Origin: Chryseobacterium sp. Leaf394
GTDB taxonomy: Bacteria > Bacteroidota > Bacteroidia > Flavobacteriales > Weeksellaceae
Assembly (NCBI RefSeq): GCF_001424105.1
Contig: NZ_LMQH01000011.1
Span: forward strand, 2,268,045 to 2,332,044
Length of the DNA stretch: 64,000 bases
Direction: 5' to 3'
In this document: positions 8,120 to 16,839 of the stretch, one piece after another
How positions within the stretch are numbered: position 1 is the first letter of the stretch
How the letters are laid out: each line of letters opens with the position of its first letter
Made by a program: the position numbers and the translations under genes
Notes under the pieces: generated by a model
What the model saw: the letters and a program-made list of their open reading frames with translations, nothing else
What the model was told of the DNA's origin: nothing
Database searches by the model: none

Positions 8120-9823
8120 TTAGTTAGCTTCTTCAGCTCTCATATCTTTTCCTTTAAACTTCATGGACTGGATATTTCCCAAAAGCTCACCTTTAAAAGA
8201 TTTTTCAACCTCGAAGAATGAGAATTTTTCAAGGATCTCGATGTTACCGATTTCAGCTCTTTTGTTACCTTTACTTGAAGTAGCTTTGTTGATAATTTCA
8301 AGGACATCAATTTTCTTCAACTGGTCTTTTTTACCTAAATTAAAGAAAAATCTTGTCATATTTTCGTCACGCTGTCTTGGTTTTCCGCCACGGTCGCCTC
8401 TTCTTCCATCACGGTCATCTCTTGGCCCTCTGTCGCGGTCTCTTCCTCTGTCTCTGTCTCTTCTATCGCCTCTTCCTCCTCTGTCATCATCTCTTGTACT
8501 CATTTTCTGCTCCAGAATATCCTGCTTGTCTTTATAATAAAGCGCAAGATCTTTTAACTGGAACTGAAGCAATTTGTGCACAAGTTCTTCTTTTGAAAAT
8601 TCAGATAGGTCAGGAATTAAAGAATCATCAAATTCGAAGAAATCTTCGTGTACTTCCAAAAGGTTTTCGAAAACACCAGCTACCTGAGCTTTTACGATAT
8701 CTTCACCTGTAGGAATTCTTGATTCAGTAATATCAATTTTGGTAACCGATTTTATCTGCTTCAGTTTTCTGCTTTCCTCAGGTTTAATCAAAGAAATAGA
8801 AATACCGTCTTTTCCTGCTCTACCTGTTCTTCCACTTCTGTGAACAAATACTTCCGGATCATCCGGCAAAGAGTAGTGTACAACGTGCGTAAGTGAATTC
8901 ACATCCAAACCTCTCGCTGCCACATCTGTTGCTACCAGAATATCAATGTTTTTCAGTCTGAATTTCTTCATTACTGTATCTCTCTGCGCCTGAGAAAGAT
9001 CACCGTGAAGAGCATCAGCTGCATAACCGTTCTGCATTAAGAAATCGGCAACTTCCTGAGTTTCCATTCTTGTACGGCAGAAAATAATTGAATATTGATT
9101 AGGGTTTGAATCGATTAATCTTTTCAAAGCCTCCTTTTTCTGACGGTAACCGGCTACATAATATTCGTGCTTGATGTTCTTCTTAACTTCGTTAATAGAA
9201 CCTACAGAAATTCTGTGTGGTTTGGTCAGATAATTTTTAGAAATTCTCTCAACTTCCTTGCTCATTGTTGCTGAGAAAAGGAAAGTCTGTTTTGTTTCAG
9301 GAGTTTCGCTCAAAATTGTTTCCAATTCGTCTTTGAAACCCATTGAAAGCATTTCATCTGCTTCGTCTAAAACCAACCAGTGAATTGCTGAAAAGTCTAA
9401 TGCTTTTCTATTGATAAGGTCGATTACTCTTCCCGGAGTTCCCACAATGATCTGTGGTTTGTCCTTTAGAGATCTCATCTGATCCATAATACTGCTTCCC
9501 CCGTAAACCGCTGTAGATTTAATGTTCGGCATGTACTTCGTGTAGTTTTTTATGTCTTTAGCAATCTGAAGACATAATTCCCGTGTCGGACAAAGCACCA
9601 AAAATTGGATTTTGCGACTCGTATCGTCAATCATATCCAAAATCGGAAGCGAAAACGCTGCTGTTTTGCCTGTCCCTGTCTGCGCAAGTGCGATCAAATC
9701 GCGAATATCTGAAAGAATGAAAGGGATAGTCTGTTTTTGGATTTCTGTCGGGCTTTCGTAACCCAGTTCGCCAATTGCCTTAAGTAAATCAGGTCTTAAA
9801 TTGGACTCCGTAAATAAATTCAT
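8120..9823 (-). CDS. DEAD-box RNA helicase with C-terminal RNA-binding domain (DeaD/CsdA-like)
   Basis: ATP-dependent RNA helicase, probably in ribosome assembly or cold adaptation. From the chosen start it is 567 residues: Q motif TEIQKQ near 24, AQTGTGKT near 46-53, PTREL, DEAD, SATMS, and HRSGRTGRAGKDG in the helicase core. After the core comes an Arg/Asp/Gly-rich linker of about 50 residues (DDDRGGRGDRRDRDRGR and similar), then a DbpA-like RNA-binding domain (TRFFFNLGKKDQ...). A -7 box at 9844-9851 places transcription downstream of the ATG at 9877, which supports the start giving MNLFTES. Confidence 0.92.
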   Translation of the reverse strand: MNLFTESNLRPDLLKAIGELGYESPTEIQKQTIPFILSDIRDLIALAQTGTGKTAAFSLPILDMIDDTSRKIQFLVLCPTRELCLQIAKDIKNYTKYMPNIKSTAVYGGSSIMDQMRSLKDKPQIIVGTPGRVIDLINRKALDFSAIHWLVLDEADEMLSMGFKDELETILSETPETKQTFLFSATMSKEVERISKNYLTKPHRISVGSINEVKKNIKHEYYVAGYRQKKEALKRLIDSNPNQYSIIFCRTRMETQEVADFLMQNGYAADALHGDLSQAQRDTVMKKFRLKNIDILVATDVAARGLDVNSLTHVVHYSLPDDPEVFVHRSGRTGRAGKDGISISLIKPEESRKLKQIKSVTKIDITESRIPTGEDIVKAQVAGVFENLLEVHEDFFEFDDSLIPDLSEFSKEELVHKLLQFQLKDLALYYKDKQDILEQKMSTRDDDRGGRGDRRDRDRGRDRDRGPRDDRDGRRGDRGGKPRQRDENMTRFFFNLGKKDQLKKIDVLEIINKATSSKGNKRAEIGNIEILEKFSFFEVEKSFKGELLGNIQSMKFKGKDMRAEEAN

Positions 9824-9843
9824 TAAATAATATAAAATTTTTG

Positions 9844-9851
9844 CAAAGGTA
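9844..9851 (-). promoter_or_regulatory. Candidate -7 element of DEAD-box gene
   Basis: TACCTTTG on the minus strand matches TAnnTTTG about 20 bp before the ATG at 9823. A possible TTG -33 lies slightly too far away (23-nt spacer). Confidence 0.5.
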
Positions 9852-10068
9852 CAATTATTATTTGGATAATCTCGCAACGTATATTACAGAATCAATAATT
9901 TAACATCTTAAATTTGATTCATTTTTTAAAATAATCAAAAAAAATCATCCTTTTTATTCAAAATTTTAAAAATATCATGCCCTCGCAGCAATTTAGGACA
10001 TTCTTTGTTTTAACAGTTAATTTTTATTAATACTTCAAAAATTCATTCTACAATAGATTTAAATTGAT

Positions 10069-10076
10069 TAAATTTG
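10069..10076 (+). promoter_or_regulatory. Candidate -7 element of DUF2461 gene
   Basis: TAAATTTG matches TAnnTTTG, 20 bp before the ATG at 10096. No clear -33 element is seen. The rest of the 9878-10095 gap is AT-rich with no other signal. Confidence 0.35.
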
Positions 10077-10095
10077 GTTTAAAATCAATCATCGA

Positions 10096-10773
10096 ATGTC
10101 TGCAACAATATCAAAAAATACTTTAAATTTTCTACAGAATCTCATTCAAAACAATAACCGTGAGTGGTTTACGGAGAATAAAAAACAATATACCGATTCT
10201 CAGGAAAATATGATTTTATTCATAGAAGATCTTATAGCAGAAATGGGTGTTTTTGATGAAGACATTTTAAAGACAGATGCCAAAAAGACGCTTTTCCGAA
10301 TTTACCGCGACGTACGTTTCTCGAAAGACAAATCTCCCTATAAAACCAATATGGGAGCATCTTTAGGAATGGGAAAAGGCAGCCAGAAAGCAGGCTACTA
10401 TCTTCATGTGGAACCTGGCAAATCTTTTCTTGCTTCCGGAATTTACATGCCGGACTCTGCAGCTTTAAAAACCATCCGCAAAGAAATTTCGCTGTATTCT
10501 GAAGATTTCCTGAAAGTTGTTAGTCAGAAAAATTTCAAAAAACTTTTTAAAGAGCTTGACCAGGACGACCAACTAAAGAAAATTCCGCAGGGCTTTGAAA
10601 AAGAAGATCCTATGGCCGAATATTTAAAACTGAAAAATTTTATTGTGGTCTATCCATTAAAAGACGAAGATATCATCCATAATGATGCTGCAAAAAAATT
10701 CTCTGAAATCTTTGAAGCAGCAAAACCGCTGAATGATTTTTTAAATTCCGCAATATTAAATTCTACAAATTAG
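10096..10773 (+). CDS. DUF2461 domain-containing protein
   Basis: A 225-residue protein of the DUF2461 (TIGR02453) family, shown by NNREWFTENKKQY near residue 18, FRIYRDVRFSKDKSPYKTN in the middle, and GYYLHVEPGKSFLASGIYMP. The family is widespread in bacteria and fungi with no proven function. No signal peptide or membrane segment. It stands alone between a helicase and a glycan cluster. Confidence 0.88.
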   Translation: MSATISKNTLNFLQNLIQNNNREWFTENKKQYTDSQENMILFIEDLIAEMGVFDEDILKTDAKKTLFRIYRDVRFSKDKSPYKTNMGASLGMGKGSQKAGYYLHVEPGKSFLASGIYMPDSAALKTIRKEISLYSEDFLKVVSQKNFKKLFKELDQDDQLKKIPQGFEKEDPMAEYLKLKNFIVVYPLKDEDIIHNDAAKKFSEIFEAAKPLNDFLNSAILNSTN

Positions 10774-10846
10774 ACAATAGACACATTGCTCTGAAAATGA
10801 ACACATTACAATAAGTGCGATTTAATTAAAATTTAACATTTTTCAC

Positions 10847-10854
10847 TACCTTTG
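10847..10854 (+). promoter_or_regulatory. Candidate -7 element of FkbM gene
   Basis: TACCTTTG matches the Bacteroidetes -7 consensus 23 bp before the ATG at 10878. The -33 box is not obvious. Confidence 0.45.
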
Positions 10855-10877
10855 CTGGTCATAAAAAAGAAAAACTA

Positions 10878-11672
10878 ATGTCTTTATACCAGCAGCTCGC
10901 AGAAAATTTACAGTTTATCAGCCCCGCTTTCTATAAACAGAGGTATTTTAAAAATCTGGAAAACCTTACCAAAGAAAACTTTTCGGCGAGAAATGTAGAA
11001 CCGGAATTGGTTTGGATAAAAGATTATTTACGGAACGATGCGGTAATTTTCGACATTGGCGCCAACGTAGGCACCTTTCTCTATCAGTTTGAAAACAAAC
11101 TGAAACATCAGAATATTTTCGCTTTTGAACCCAATAAGAAGCTGAACGTAAGGCTGAAAAGACTTTTCCCGTCGATGAACATTTCTTCTGTGGCACTTTC
11201 TGATGAAAACACAACCGCTCAGTTTAAAGTTCCGATTATTAAAGGAAAAATGGTCGCTTCGAGAGGAACTTTAAATACTTCCTACAGAGAAAAAGACGAA
11301 GAAAATTCTTATACAGAAACAGTTGAAGTTGTAAAACTGGACGACTGGATAAACTCTGTAAAACTTCCGAAAATTGATTTTATTAAAATTGATGTAGAAG
11401 GAAATGAAATGAAAACCCTTCTTGGAGGAAAAAATACCATTCAAAAATACAAACCGGTTTTGATGGTTGAGATGGAACAGCGACATCACGAAACACCCAT
11501 CTGGAACGAGATATCAGAAGTCGAAAGCTGGGGTTTTGAAGCAAAATACCTCAACAGAAAAACCTTTGAAACAGAAAAACTGACCGAAGAAATTCTGATC
11601 AAAAACACAGGCGACGAAAAAAATAAAACCAACTACATCAACAATATCATTTTCCTTCCTAAAAACTTTTAA
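10878..11672 (+). CDS. FkbM family methyltransferase
   Basis: SAM-dependent O-methyltransferase of the FkbM family, common in surface-glycan clusters. The 264-residue chain has the SAM-binding Gly motif as VIFDIGANVGTFLYQF near 55-70, AFEPNKKLNVRLK after it, and the typical PKIDFIKIDVEGNEMKTLLGG near 165-185. It is 9 bp upstream of a flippase gene in the same direction, which suggests it methylates a saccharide handled by that flippase. The target sugar is unknown. Confidence 0.88.
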   Translation: MSLYQQLAENLQFISPAFYKQRYFKNLENLTKENFSARNVEPELVWIKDYLRNDAVIFDIGANVGTFLYQFENKLKHQNIFAFEPNKKLNVRLKRLFPSMNISSVALSDENTTAQFKVPIIKGKMVASRGTLNTSYREKDEENSYTETVEVVKLDDWINSVKLPKIDFIKIDVEGNEMKTLLGGKNTIQKYKPVLMVEMEQRHHETPIWNEISEVESWGFEAKYLNRKTFETEKLTEEILIKNTGDEKNKTNYINNIIFLPKNF

Positions 11673-11681
11673 AAACTGAGT

Positions 11682-13157
11682 ATGAGTGTAGTTGCAAGGC
11701 AGGGATTTAAGTATTCTGTAATTGGTTATGTCGCGACATTGATCGGGATGTTTTCTATTTTTATTTTCACCAATAATCTGATTTTTTACGGAAAATTACG
11801 GTACATCATGTCTGCGGCAGAAATGCTGGTTCCGTTTGTGGTGTTGGGAATTTCGTATTCTAATGTGAAATTTTTCGGTAAAGCGCAGGAAGAAGGTAAA
11901 AATCAAAATATGCTGTCACTTTCTCTCGCGTTGATTTGCATTAATTTCATCATTTTTCTTATTATTTTTTTTCTCATCCCTTACTTTTTCCCTCACTTTG
12001 CCGAAATGAAGATCTGGGAAAGTAAAAAATATATACTCCCATTAGTACTCACACTCTCGCTTTGTGCCGTTCTCAACAGATATATTTCTAATTATAAAAG
12101 GATTGTTGTTTCCAATATTTTCGATAATCTTTTACCGAAATTGGCTAATTTAGGTTCGTTCTGTCTGTTTTTTTATTTTCAGTTTTCAGAACAGATTGCA
12201 TTGGCATTTTTCTTCGGGATGTTTGCTCTAATGCTTTCGGGATACATTTATTACACCAACAAACTCGAGAAGGTACAGCTTGATTTCAGCAGAGACTATT
12301 TCAAGAAGGATAATTTTTACAGAGAATTTGCGGCTTACAGTTTTTTTGGATTTCTCGGAACGTTTGGGAATCACATGGCGATCAACAATTATATGATTGG
12401 CGAATTTATTGGTGAAGAAGAAATTGCTGTGTACAGCATTCTGCTTGCTTTAATCTCGCTGATTTCCATTCCGCAACTGGGACTATTCAATATTTCTGCA
12501 CCCATTATCAGAAAAAATCTGGCTGACGGCGATATGGAAGAACTTGACAGATTTCATAAGAAAACTTCGCTTACCATCTACTTTTTGGGAGCAGTTCTGT
12601 TCGGCTGCATCATGGTTGGATTTCCGTATTTGACTCACTTTATGCCTAAAAAAGGAGATTTACTGAGGATGTATGAGCCTGTGATCTGGATTTGGGGATC
12701 TGCAGTTTTACTGGATCTGGCAACGGGTTTTAACGGAAATATTATTTCGCTTTCAAAATATTACAAGTTCAACATCATCGTTATGCTTTTACTGGCAGGT
12801 TTGACGATTGGATTGAACTGGTACTTTATCAACAACACTGATTTATCTCTGATTGGAATTGCTTTGTCTACGGCGATCTCTGTGACGCTTTATAATATGA
12901 TAAAAGTGATTTTTAATTATTTTGTGTTTAAAGTTTCTCCTTTTTCTATAGAAATGATTTTCGTGTCGATTATCTGTACTTTGGCAATTACTGTTGCGAT
13001 TGTTTTGCCTGTTTTTGAGAATAATTTCATCAATTTGATTTATAAACCGGCGGTTGTTTTATTGCTGATCTTTGTAGGAAATCATTTCACAAAAATATTT
13101 CCTGTTGAAGATTATATCAATATGAAATTTATTAAAAGCATTTTGAAATTTAAGTAA
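11682..13157 (+). CDS. Oligosaccharide flippase family protein (Wzx-like)
   Basis: Integral inner-membrane protein of 491 residues with about 12-14 hydrophobic segments, organised like MATE/MVF-type polysaccharide exporters (N-terminal VARQGFKYSVIGYVATLIG, repeated helix pairs). It probably flips a lipid-linked saccharide or moves a related glycan. It forms a two-gene unit with the FkbM methyltransferase. Its end overlaps the end of the convergent glycosyltransferase by 8 bp. It is separate from the capsule-locus flippase at 35.9-37.4 kb. Confidence 0.82.
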   Translation: MSVVARQGFKYSVIGYVATLIGMFSIFIFTNNLIFYGKLRYIMSAAEMLVPFVVLGISYSNVKFFGKAQEEGKNQNMLSLSLALICINFIIFLIIFFLIPYFFPHFAEMKIWESKKYILPLVLTLSLCAVLNRYISNYKRIVVSNIFDNLLPKLANLGSFCLFFYFQFSEQIALAFFFGMFALMLSGYIYYTNKLEKVQLDFSRDYFKKDNFYREFAAYSFFGFLGTFGNHMAINNYMIGEFIGEEEIAVYSILLALISLISIPQLGLFNISAPIIRKNLADGDMEELDRFHKKTSLTIYFLGAVLFGCIMVGFPYLTHFMPKKGDLLRMYEPVIWIWGSAVLLDLATGFNGNIISLSKYYKFNIIVMLLLAGLTIGLNWYFINNTDLSLIGIALSTAISVTLYNMIKVIFNYFVFKVSPFSIEMIFVSIICTLAITVAIVLPVFENNFINLIYKPAVVLLLIFVGNHFTKIFPVEDYINMKFIKSILKFK

Positions 13158-14175
13158 GATCGACCAGAAGATTTTCTAAATTTTTGAGAACAGCTTTTTT
13201 ATTAAATGCCTTCTGAAAGTCGTATTTAAAGTTTTTCAAATCATAGAACTGCTGAATTACATCTTCTTTTTCCTGAACGATAAAATCCATTTTTGAAGAA
13301 TATTTTTTTGGGAAGACAGCTATTTTTCCAAACTTGATGGCGTCGCCAATATTTCCGGTCATTTTGGTTTTACCGTAGATTTCTTTTTGGCTGAAAAATT
13401 CTGTTTTCTGCTGAATCGGACACCATAAAACATCAGCCTTTGTCATCCACATTTCAAATTTTTTCTGCGAAATTCTTTCTGTAAAATATCTTAAATCAAA
13501 TTTCTCCGAAACTTTCCTGATGTTCTCAAGCTCATCTCCTTTTGCCTTTCCTAAAAATACAAATTCAATATCTGCAGCTGACTTTGATTTTTGAATAACA
13601 TTTAAAACATGCCTGTAATCACGTCTTTTCTGGGAAACTCCACCTGGAATGACAACCGTTATTTTTTCGTTTTCATCCTGAATAAATTCTTTGGTGTAAA
13701 AAAGAGGTAAAAACTGATATTCAGATGAAGAAAAACTGTTATCCAAAACAAGTTGAGATGCGTTCTGATAAACTTTCGCTGAATTCATTAACCCTTCCTT
13801 CAACAGCAATTTTAACCGGTAACCAATATCTTCTTTGATAATATTCTGAATTAAAACCAATTTTGAAGCTTTGGGAAAATTCAGATTGTGAACGATTACA
13901 GCAGTCTTATATTGCTGGGTAACGCTTAAAAATGTATTGAAATACCGGTGAACCGTTCCAATAATTATTAAATCATATTTCTTCGATTTCAGCTGGCTTA
14001 AAATTACCGACTGATCCGATAGAAAGATGTTTTCAGAATTTTGCGGAATCTGATTTTTGATTTTTTCTGAAAAATAATAATCGACAAAAAATTCTTTGGA
14101 ATCTTTCATTAAATCCAAAAAATCGGCAGCAATTTCTGCGTGGGTGTCGATTTCGATGTAGGCGATATTTTTCAA
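13150..14175 (-). CDS. Putative GT-B glycosyltransferase
   Basis: A 341-residue protein that I read as a GT-B-type glycosyltransferase. The C-terminal half shows a Rossmann-like strand KITVVIPGGVSQKRRDY near 190, FVFLGKAKGDE near 225, and a late segment GKTKMTGNIGDAIKFGKIAVFP that resembles the nucleotide-sugar-binding helix of GT4 enzymes. The N-terminal half has AVIVHNLNFP. The canonical E-x7-E motif is not obvious, so the family is uncertain. It neighbours a GT2 gene on the same strand. Confidence 0.6.
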   Translation of the reverse strand: MKNIAYIEIDTHAEIAADFLDLMKDSKEFFVDYYFSEKIKNQIPQNSENIFLSDQSVILSQLKSKKYDLIIIGTVHRYFNTFLSVTQQYKTAVIVHNLNFPKASKLVLIQNIIKEDIGYRLKLLLKEGLMNSAKVYQNASQLVLDNSFSSSEYQFLPLFYTKEFIQDENEKITVVIPGGVSQKRRDYRHVLNVIQKSKSAADIEFVFLGKAKGDELENIRKVSEKFDLRYFTERISQKKFEMWMTKADVLWCPIQQKTEFFSQKEIYGKTKMTGNIGDAIKFGKIAVFPKKYSSKMDFIVQEKEDVIQQFYDLKNFKYDFQKAFNKKAVLKNLENLLVDLT

Positions 14176-14257
14176 ACTGTTGATATTCTAAGTTTTGGCT
14201 GAAGCCAATGAAATATTCTTTTTATTTAAAAACTGACTGAAGCCCGCTCCTATTGAA

Positions 14258-15112
14258 TTATATTTTAAACCATTTCTTTTTAAACATATCCCAGCGCTGC
14301 TGATTGATTACTTTCTGTTCATCTTTTGAAATCTTCAGTTCCAGATTTTGAGATTTACATTTTTCATACGAACTGATAATTTGAAATAAAAAATATGGTG
14401 ATTTAATCTTTACAGCCTCTTTAGCTGCAGCAACGTACGTCAGAAATCGGTTTAAACCTAAAAAATAAAAATATCTTCCATAATAATCTGCTGGTTTTAT
14501 GGTATAATCTGCGCCTTTTACTTTGATTAATTTCACATGTAATTCAGGAATTACAACTTCTTTCCATCCTGAATTCTGCAATAAAATAGCATCAATATTA
14601 TCCCAACCCAAAGTCTCACGCAAACCACCCATTTGCAGAAAAGATTCCTTTCGGTAAGCCTTCATTGGGCCTCGGACATGGCGTTTATTTGAATTTCCTT
14701 CGTACAACCAGTCACCGTTTTTCTCTACATACAAAAGTCCACCAACCAAACCATAGTCAGAGTTTTTGACAAAAGCATCAGCAACGGTCTGAAGATAATT
14801 TCCCTCTAAAATAATATCAGAATCAAACTTACAGATGATATCATATTCATCTAAATTCTGAGTTCCCAAACCTTTTCTAAATGCTGCAACGACTTTCGAA
14901 CCTGGCTGATGAGCTGACTTCTGGAGATTAATGGTTTCAAATCGGGAATCCTTATCAGTATATTTCCTGATGACCTCTGAAGTTCCGTCAGTAGAACCGT
15001 CATTGACCACAACGACTTTAAAATCCTTTAAACTCTGTTGCTGTAAAGAATCTAAAGTAAACGGTAAATTGTTTTCCTCGTTGTGTGCAGGAATGATGAT
15101 TAGAAATTTCAA
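14258..15112 (-). CDS. Glycosyltransferase family 2
   Basis: GT-A fold glycosyltransferase of 284 residues. The N-terminus shows IIIPAHNEENNLPFTLDSL and VVVVNDGSTDGT; the DxD-type metal site is CKFDSDIIL near residue 95. An acceptor-side segment GWDNIDAILLQNSGW follows near 165. It has no membrane segment. It belongs to a small glycan cluster with the preceding GT and the FkbM/flippase pair; donor and acceptor cannot be told. Confidence 0.88.
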   Translation of the reverse strand: MKFLIIIPAHNEENNLPFTLDSLQQQSLKDFKVVVVNDGSTDGTSEVIRKYTDKDSRFETINLQKSAHQPGSKVVAAFRKGLGTQNLDEYDIICKFDSDIILEGNYLQTVADAFVKNSDYGLVGGLLYVEKNGDWLYEGNSNKRHVRGPMKAYRKESFLQMGGLRETLGWDNIDAILLQNSGWKEVVIPELHVKLIKVKGADYTIKPADYYGRYFYFLGLNRFLTYVAAAKEAVKIKSPYFLFQIISSYEKCKSQNLELKISKDEQKVINQQRWDMFKKKWFKI

Positions 15113-15154
15113 AATGAAAATTTAGTTTTCAAATTTAGTTTAAATCCATTAAAA

Positions 15155-15193
15155 AACCTTCTAATCATCTTTAAAAAGAGTGAAAAGAAGGTT
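15155..15193. terminator. Hairpin terminator between GT2 and amidase
   Basis: 8-bp arms AACCTTCT and AGAAGGTT separated by about 23 nt, with A-rich and T-rich flanks on either side. On the minus strand it would end the amidase transcript. Confidence 0.6.
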
Positions 15194-15226
15194 GATTTTT
15201 TTTGATTCTGTTATTTAAATCAAATA

Positions 15227-16252
15227 TTATTTTGTCGGATACTTTTGTATTAAAGCCTGTAATATTGCCCAAGTTTCAGCATCCATAATTCCGTCGTAAT
15301 TCTGCGGTCTGAAGTGATACTGAAAAGCTTCAATGGTTCTTTTGGTGGCATCATCCCACTTTTCGGAAAGGTCAATTCCGTAGCCGAACTTCTGAAGACT
15401 GGTTTTTACTAAAAACACAAATGAAGGATCGTTGTATTTTGTTGTAAAATCAGTTACTGCAAGAGTATAAAAATTCTGTTTCACTGCTTCGTCGTACCAC
15501 ATCCCGATCTGATATTCATCGTACAGTTTTTTCCATGGAAACAGAGGTCCCGGATCCTGTTTTCTGGTTGGGGCAATATCAGAATGTGCCAAAACATTGG
15601 TTGGCGGAATTTGATACCTGTCAACAATATCTTTTGCCAACGCAGCCACTTTTTTTACCTGTTCATCGCTGTACGGAAGGAAAGTTTTCTTTCCTGTTGC
15701 ATCAGCAGTATATCCTACGTTAACAATTTCGATACCTATGGAATTATCATTTAGGTTTTTATCTGATCTCCAGGTACTGATGCCTGCATGATAAGCTCTT
15801 TTATTTTCGTCAACCAACTGATAAATTTCGTTATCACCAAGATTATTGACAAGGTAATGTGCACTCACCGACTTTTGTGTAAGAGCTGTAAGCGACCTGC
15901 TATCATCTAATGCTGTATAATGCAGAATCAAAAACCTCTGTCTGAAATTTTGCCCCATTGACGGAAAATATGTCTTCACAACTTTATAACCCTGAGGCTT
16001 AGCAGAAACGATCGAACCGTAACTTGTGGTATTGTCATTATTAGCAATATTGGCAATATTTTCTCTGTAGAATTCTACTCCGTTTTCAGTTTTTACCTGA
16101 GGTCTTCTGGCTGCTTCGCTGTCGTTATCGCCTGCAGTTTTGTTTGTGGTAGAAGCAATTTTGGGTCTGTAAGTTGCAGCAACTGTTTTTTTCTTCGCAG
16201 CACAGGAAAAAATTAAAGTACTTAATCCGATGATATATAATGTTTTACGCAT
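15227..16252 (-). CDS. N-acetylmuramoyl-L-alanine amidase lipoprotein (AmpD-type)
   Basis: Peptidoglycan amidase that cleaves the MurNAc-L-Ala bond. From the chosen start it is 341 residues with a lipoprotein signal MRKTLYIIGLSTLIFSC, lipidated at about C17. The Amidase_2 domain covers roughly 100-270: zinc ligands are H in LILHYTA and H in VLAHSDIAPTRKQDPG, with the usual NDNSIGIEIVN and HAGIS segments. A putative PG_binding_1 domain ends the protein (GYGIDLSEKWDDATKRTIEAFQ). The longer start 14 codons upstream would bury the signal peptide. It likely acts in periplasmic cell-wall recycling. Confidence 0.9.
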   Translation of the reverse strand: MRKTLYIIGLSTLIFSCAAKKKTVAATYRPKIASTTNKTAGDNDSEAARRPQVKTENGVEFYRENIANIANNDNTTSYGSIVSAKPQGYKVVKTYFPSMGQNFRQRFLILHYTALDDSRSLTALTQKSVSAHYLVNNLGDNEIYQLVDENKRAYHAGISTWRSDKNLNDNSIGIEIVNVGYTADATGKKTFLPYSDEQVKKVAALAKDIVDRYQIPPTNVLAHSDIAPTRKQDPGPLFPWKKLYDEYQIGMWYDEAVKQNFYTLAVTDFTTKYNDPSFVFLVKTSLQKFGYGIDLSEKWDDATKRTIEAFQYHFRPQNYDGIMDAETWAILQALIQKYPTK

Positions 16253-16311
16253 CTGTGGGTTTTTATAGTCTATTATGAGGGTAAAAATACACATTTTTTT
16301 TGTTAAAAATA

Positions 16312-16343
16312 TTTGCTTGGTAATGAAAACTACTCTATATTTG
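16312..16343 (+). promoter_or_regulatory. Promoter of tRNA-Ser-Pro-Arg operon
   Basis: TTTG at 16312-16315 and TATATTTG at 16336-16343 with a 20-nt spacer fit the Bacteroidetes -33/-7 consensus. The first tRNA begins 43 bp downstream. Confidence 0.75.
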
Positions 16344-16386
16344 CACTCGCAATAACGGAATAGAGATCTTCAAAATATAAGATAAA

Positions 16387-16473
16387 GGAGAGTTGCCTGA
16401 GAGGCCGAAAGGACATGTTTGCTAAACATGCGTACTGGAAACGGTACCAAGGGTTCGAATCCCTTACTCTCCG
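16387..16473 (+). tRNA. tRNA-Ser (GCT anticodon)
   Basis: The sequence folds as a class II tRNA with a 7-bp acceptor stem GGAGAGT/ACTCTCC, a long variable arm, GGTTCGAATCC in the T arm, and GCT in the anticodon loop TTGCTAA. It is the first gene of a three-tRNA operon. It is not duplicated further downstream. Confidence 0.95.
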
Positions 16474-16487
16474 CTTTTTATCTTTCT

Positions 16488-16562
16488 CGGGGCGTAGCGT
16501 AGTCCGGTCATCGCGCCTGGTTTGGGACCAGGAGGTCGCAGGTTCGAATCCTGCCGCCCCGA
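16488..16562 (+). tRNA. tRNA-Pro (TGG anticodon), copy 1
   Basis: Acceptor stem CGGGGCG/CGCCCCG, T arm GGTTCGAATCC, and anticodon loop TTTGGGA with TGG read as proline. It lies 14 bp after tRNA-Ser. An identical second copy is at 22236-22310. Confidence 0.95.
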
Positions 16563-16594
16563 CAGTTTTAGATAATTTTTACAAAATTACAAAT

Positions 16595-16668
16595 GGGTGC
16601 GTAGCTCAGCTGGATAGAGCATCTGCCTTCTAAGCAGACGGTCAAAGGTTCGAATCCTTTCGCGCTCA
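16595..16668 (+). tRNA. tRNA-Arg (TCT anticodon), copy 1
   Basis: Acceptor stem GGGTGCG/CGCGCTC with one G-U pair, T arm GGTTCGAATCC, and anticodon TCT in CTTCTAA. It is followed at once by a strong terminator. An identical copy is at 22343-22416. Confidence 0.95.
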
Positions 16669-16674
16669 CTAAAA

Positions 16675-16702
16675 AACTCACAATTTTTTGTGAGTTTTTT
16701 TT
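16675..16702 (+). terminator. Rho-independent terminator of tRNA operon
   Basis: A perfect 9-bp stem AACTCACAA/TTGTGAGTT with a TTTT loop, followed by a run of T, 7 bp after tRNA-Arg. The A-rich left flank could also end the convergent chitosanase transcript. Confidence 0.9.
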
Positions 16703-16839
16703 GTTTAAAGACTGTTTCAAACATCCATCACTTCCAAACCTGGAATTCCTTTATCCTGAACATATCTTCGAAAATAATATCTTCTGTTCTGATTACAGAC
16801 TTTTCTGATTGTTTTGAATGTAAAATCAAACATATTTTT

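Larger units (their letters stand above)
16487..16670 (+). repeat. Left copy of 184-bp tRNA-pair direct repeat
   Basis: Covers tRNA-Pro, the spacer and tRNA-Arg. It is identical to 22235-22418 except T at 16580 against C at 22328. The two copies flank the contractile-system island. Confidence 0.95.

Noticed and set aside
16415..16633. 72-codon plus-strand frame across the tRNA operon
   Set aside because: It runs through tRNA-Ser, tRNA-Pro and into tRNA-Arg; the translated AGSNPAAPT and VAQLDRASAF phrases are typical artefacts of translated tRNAs.
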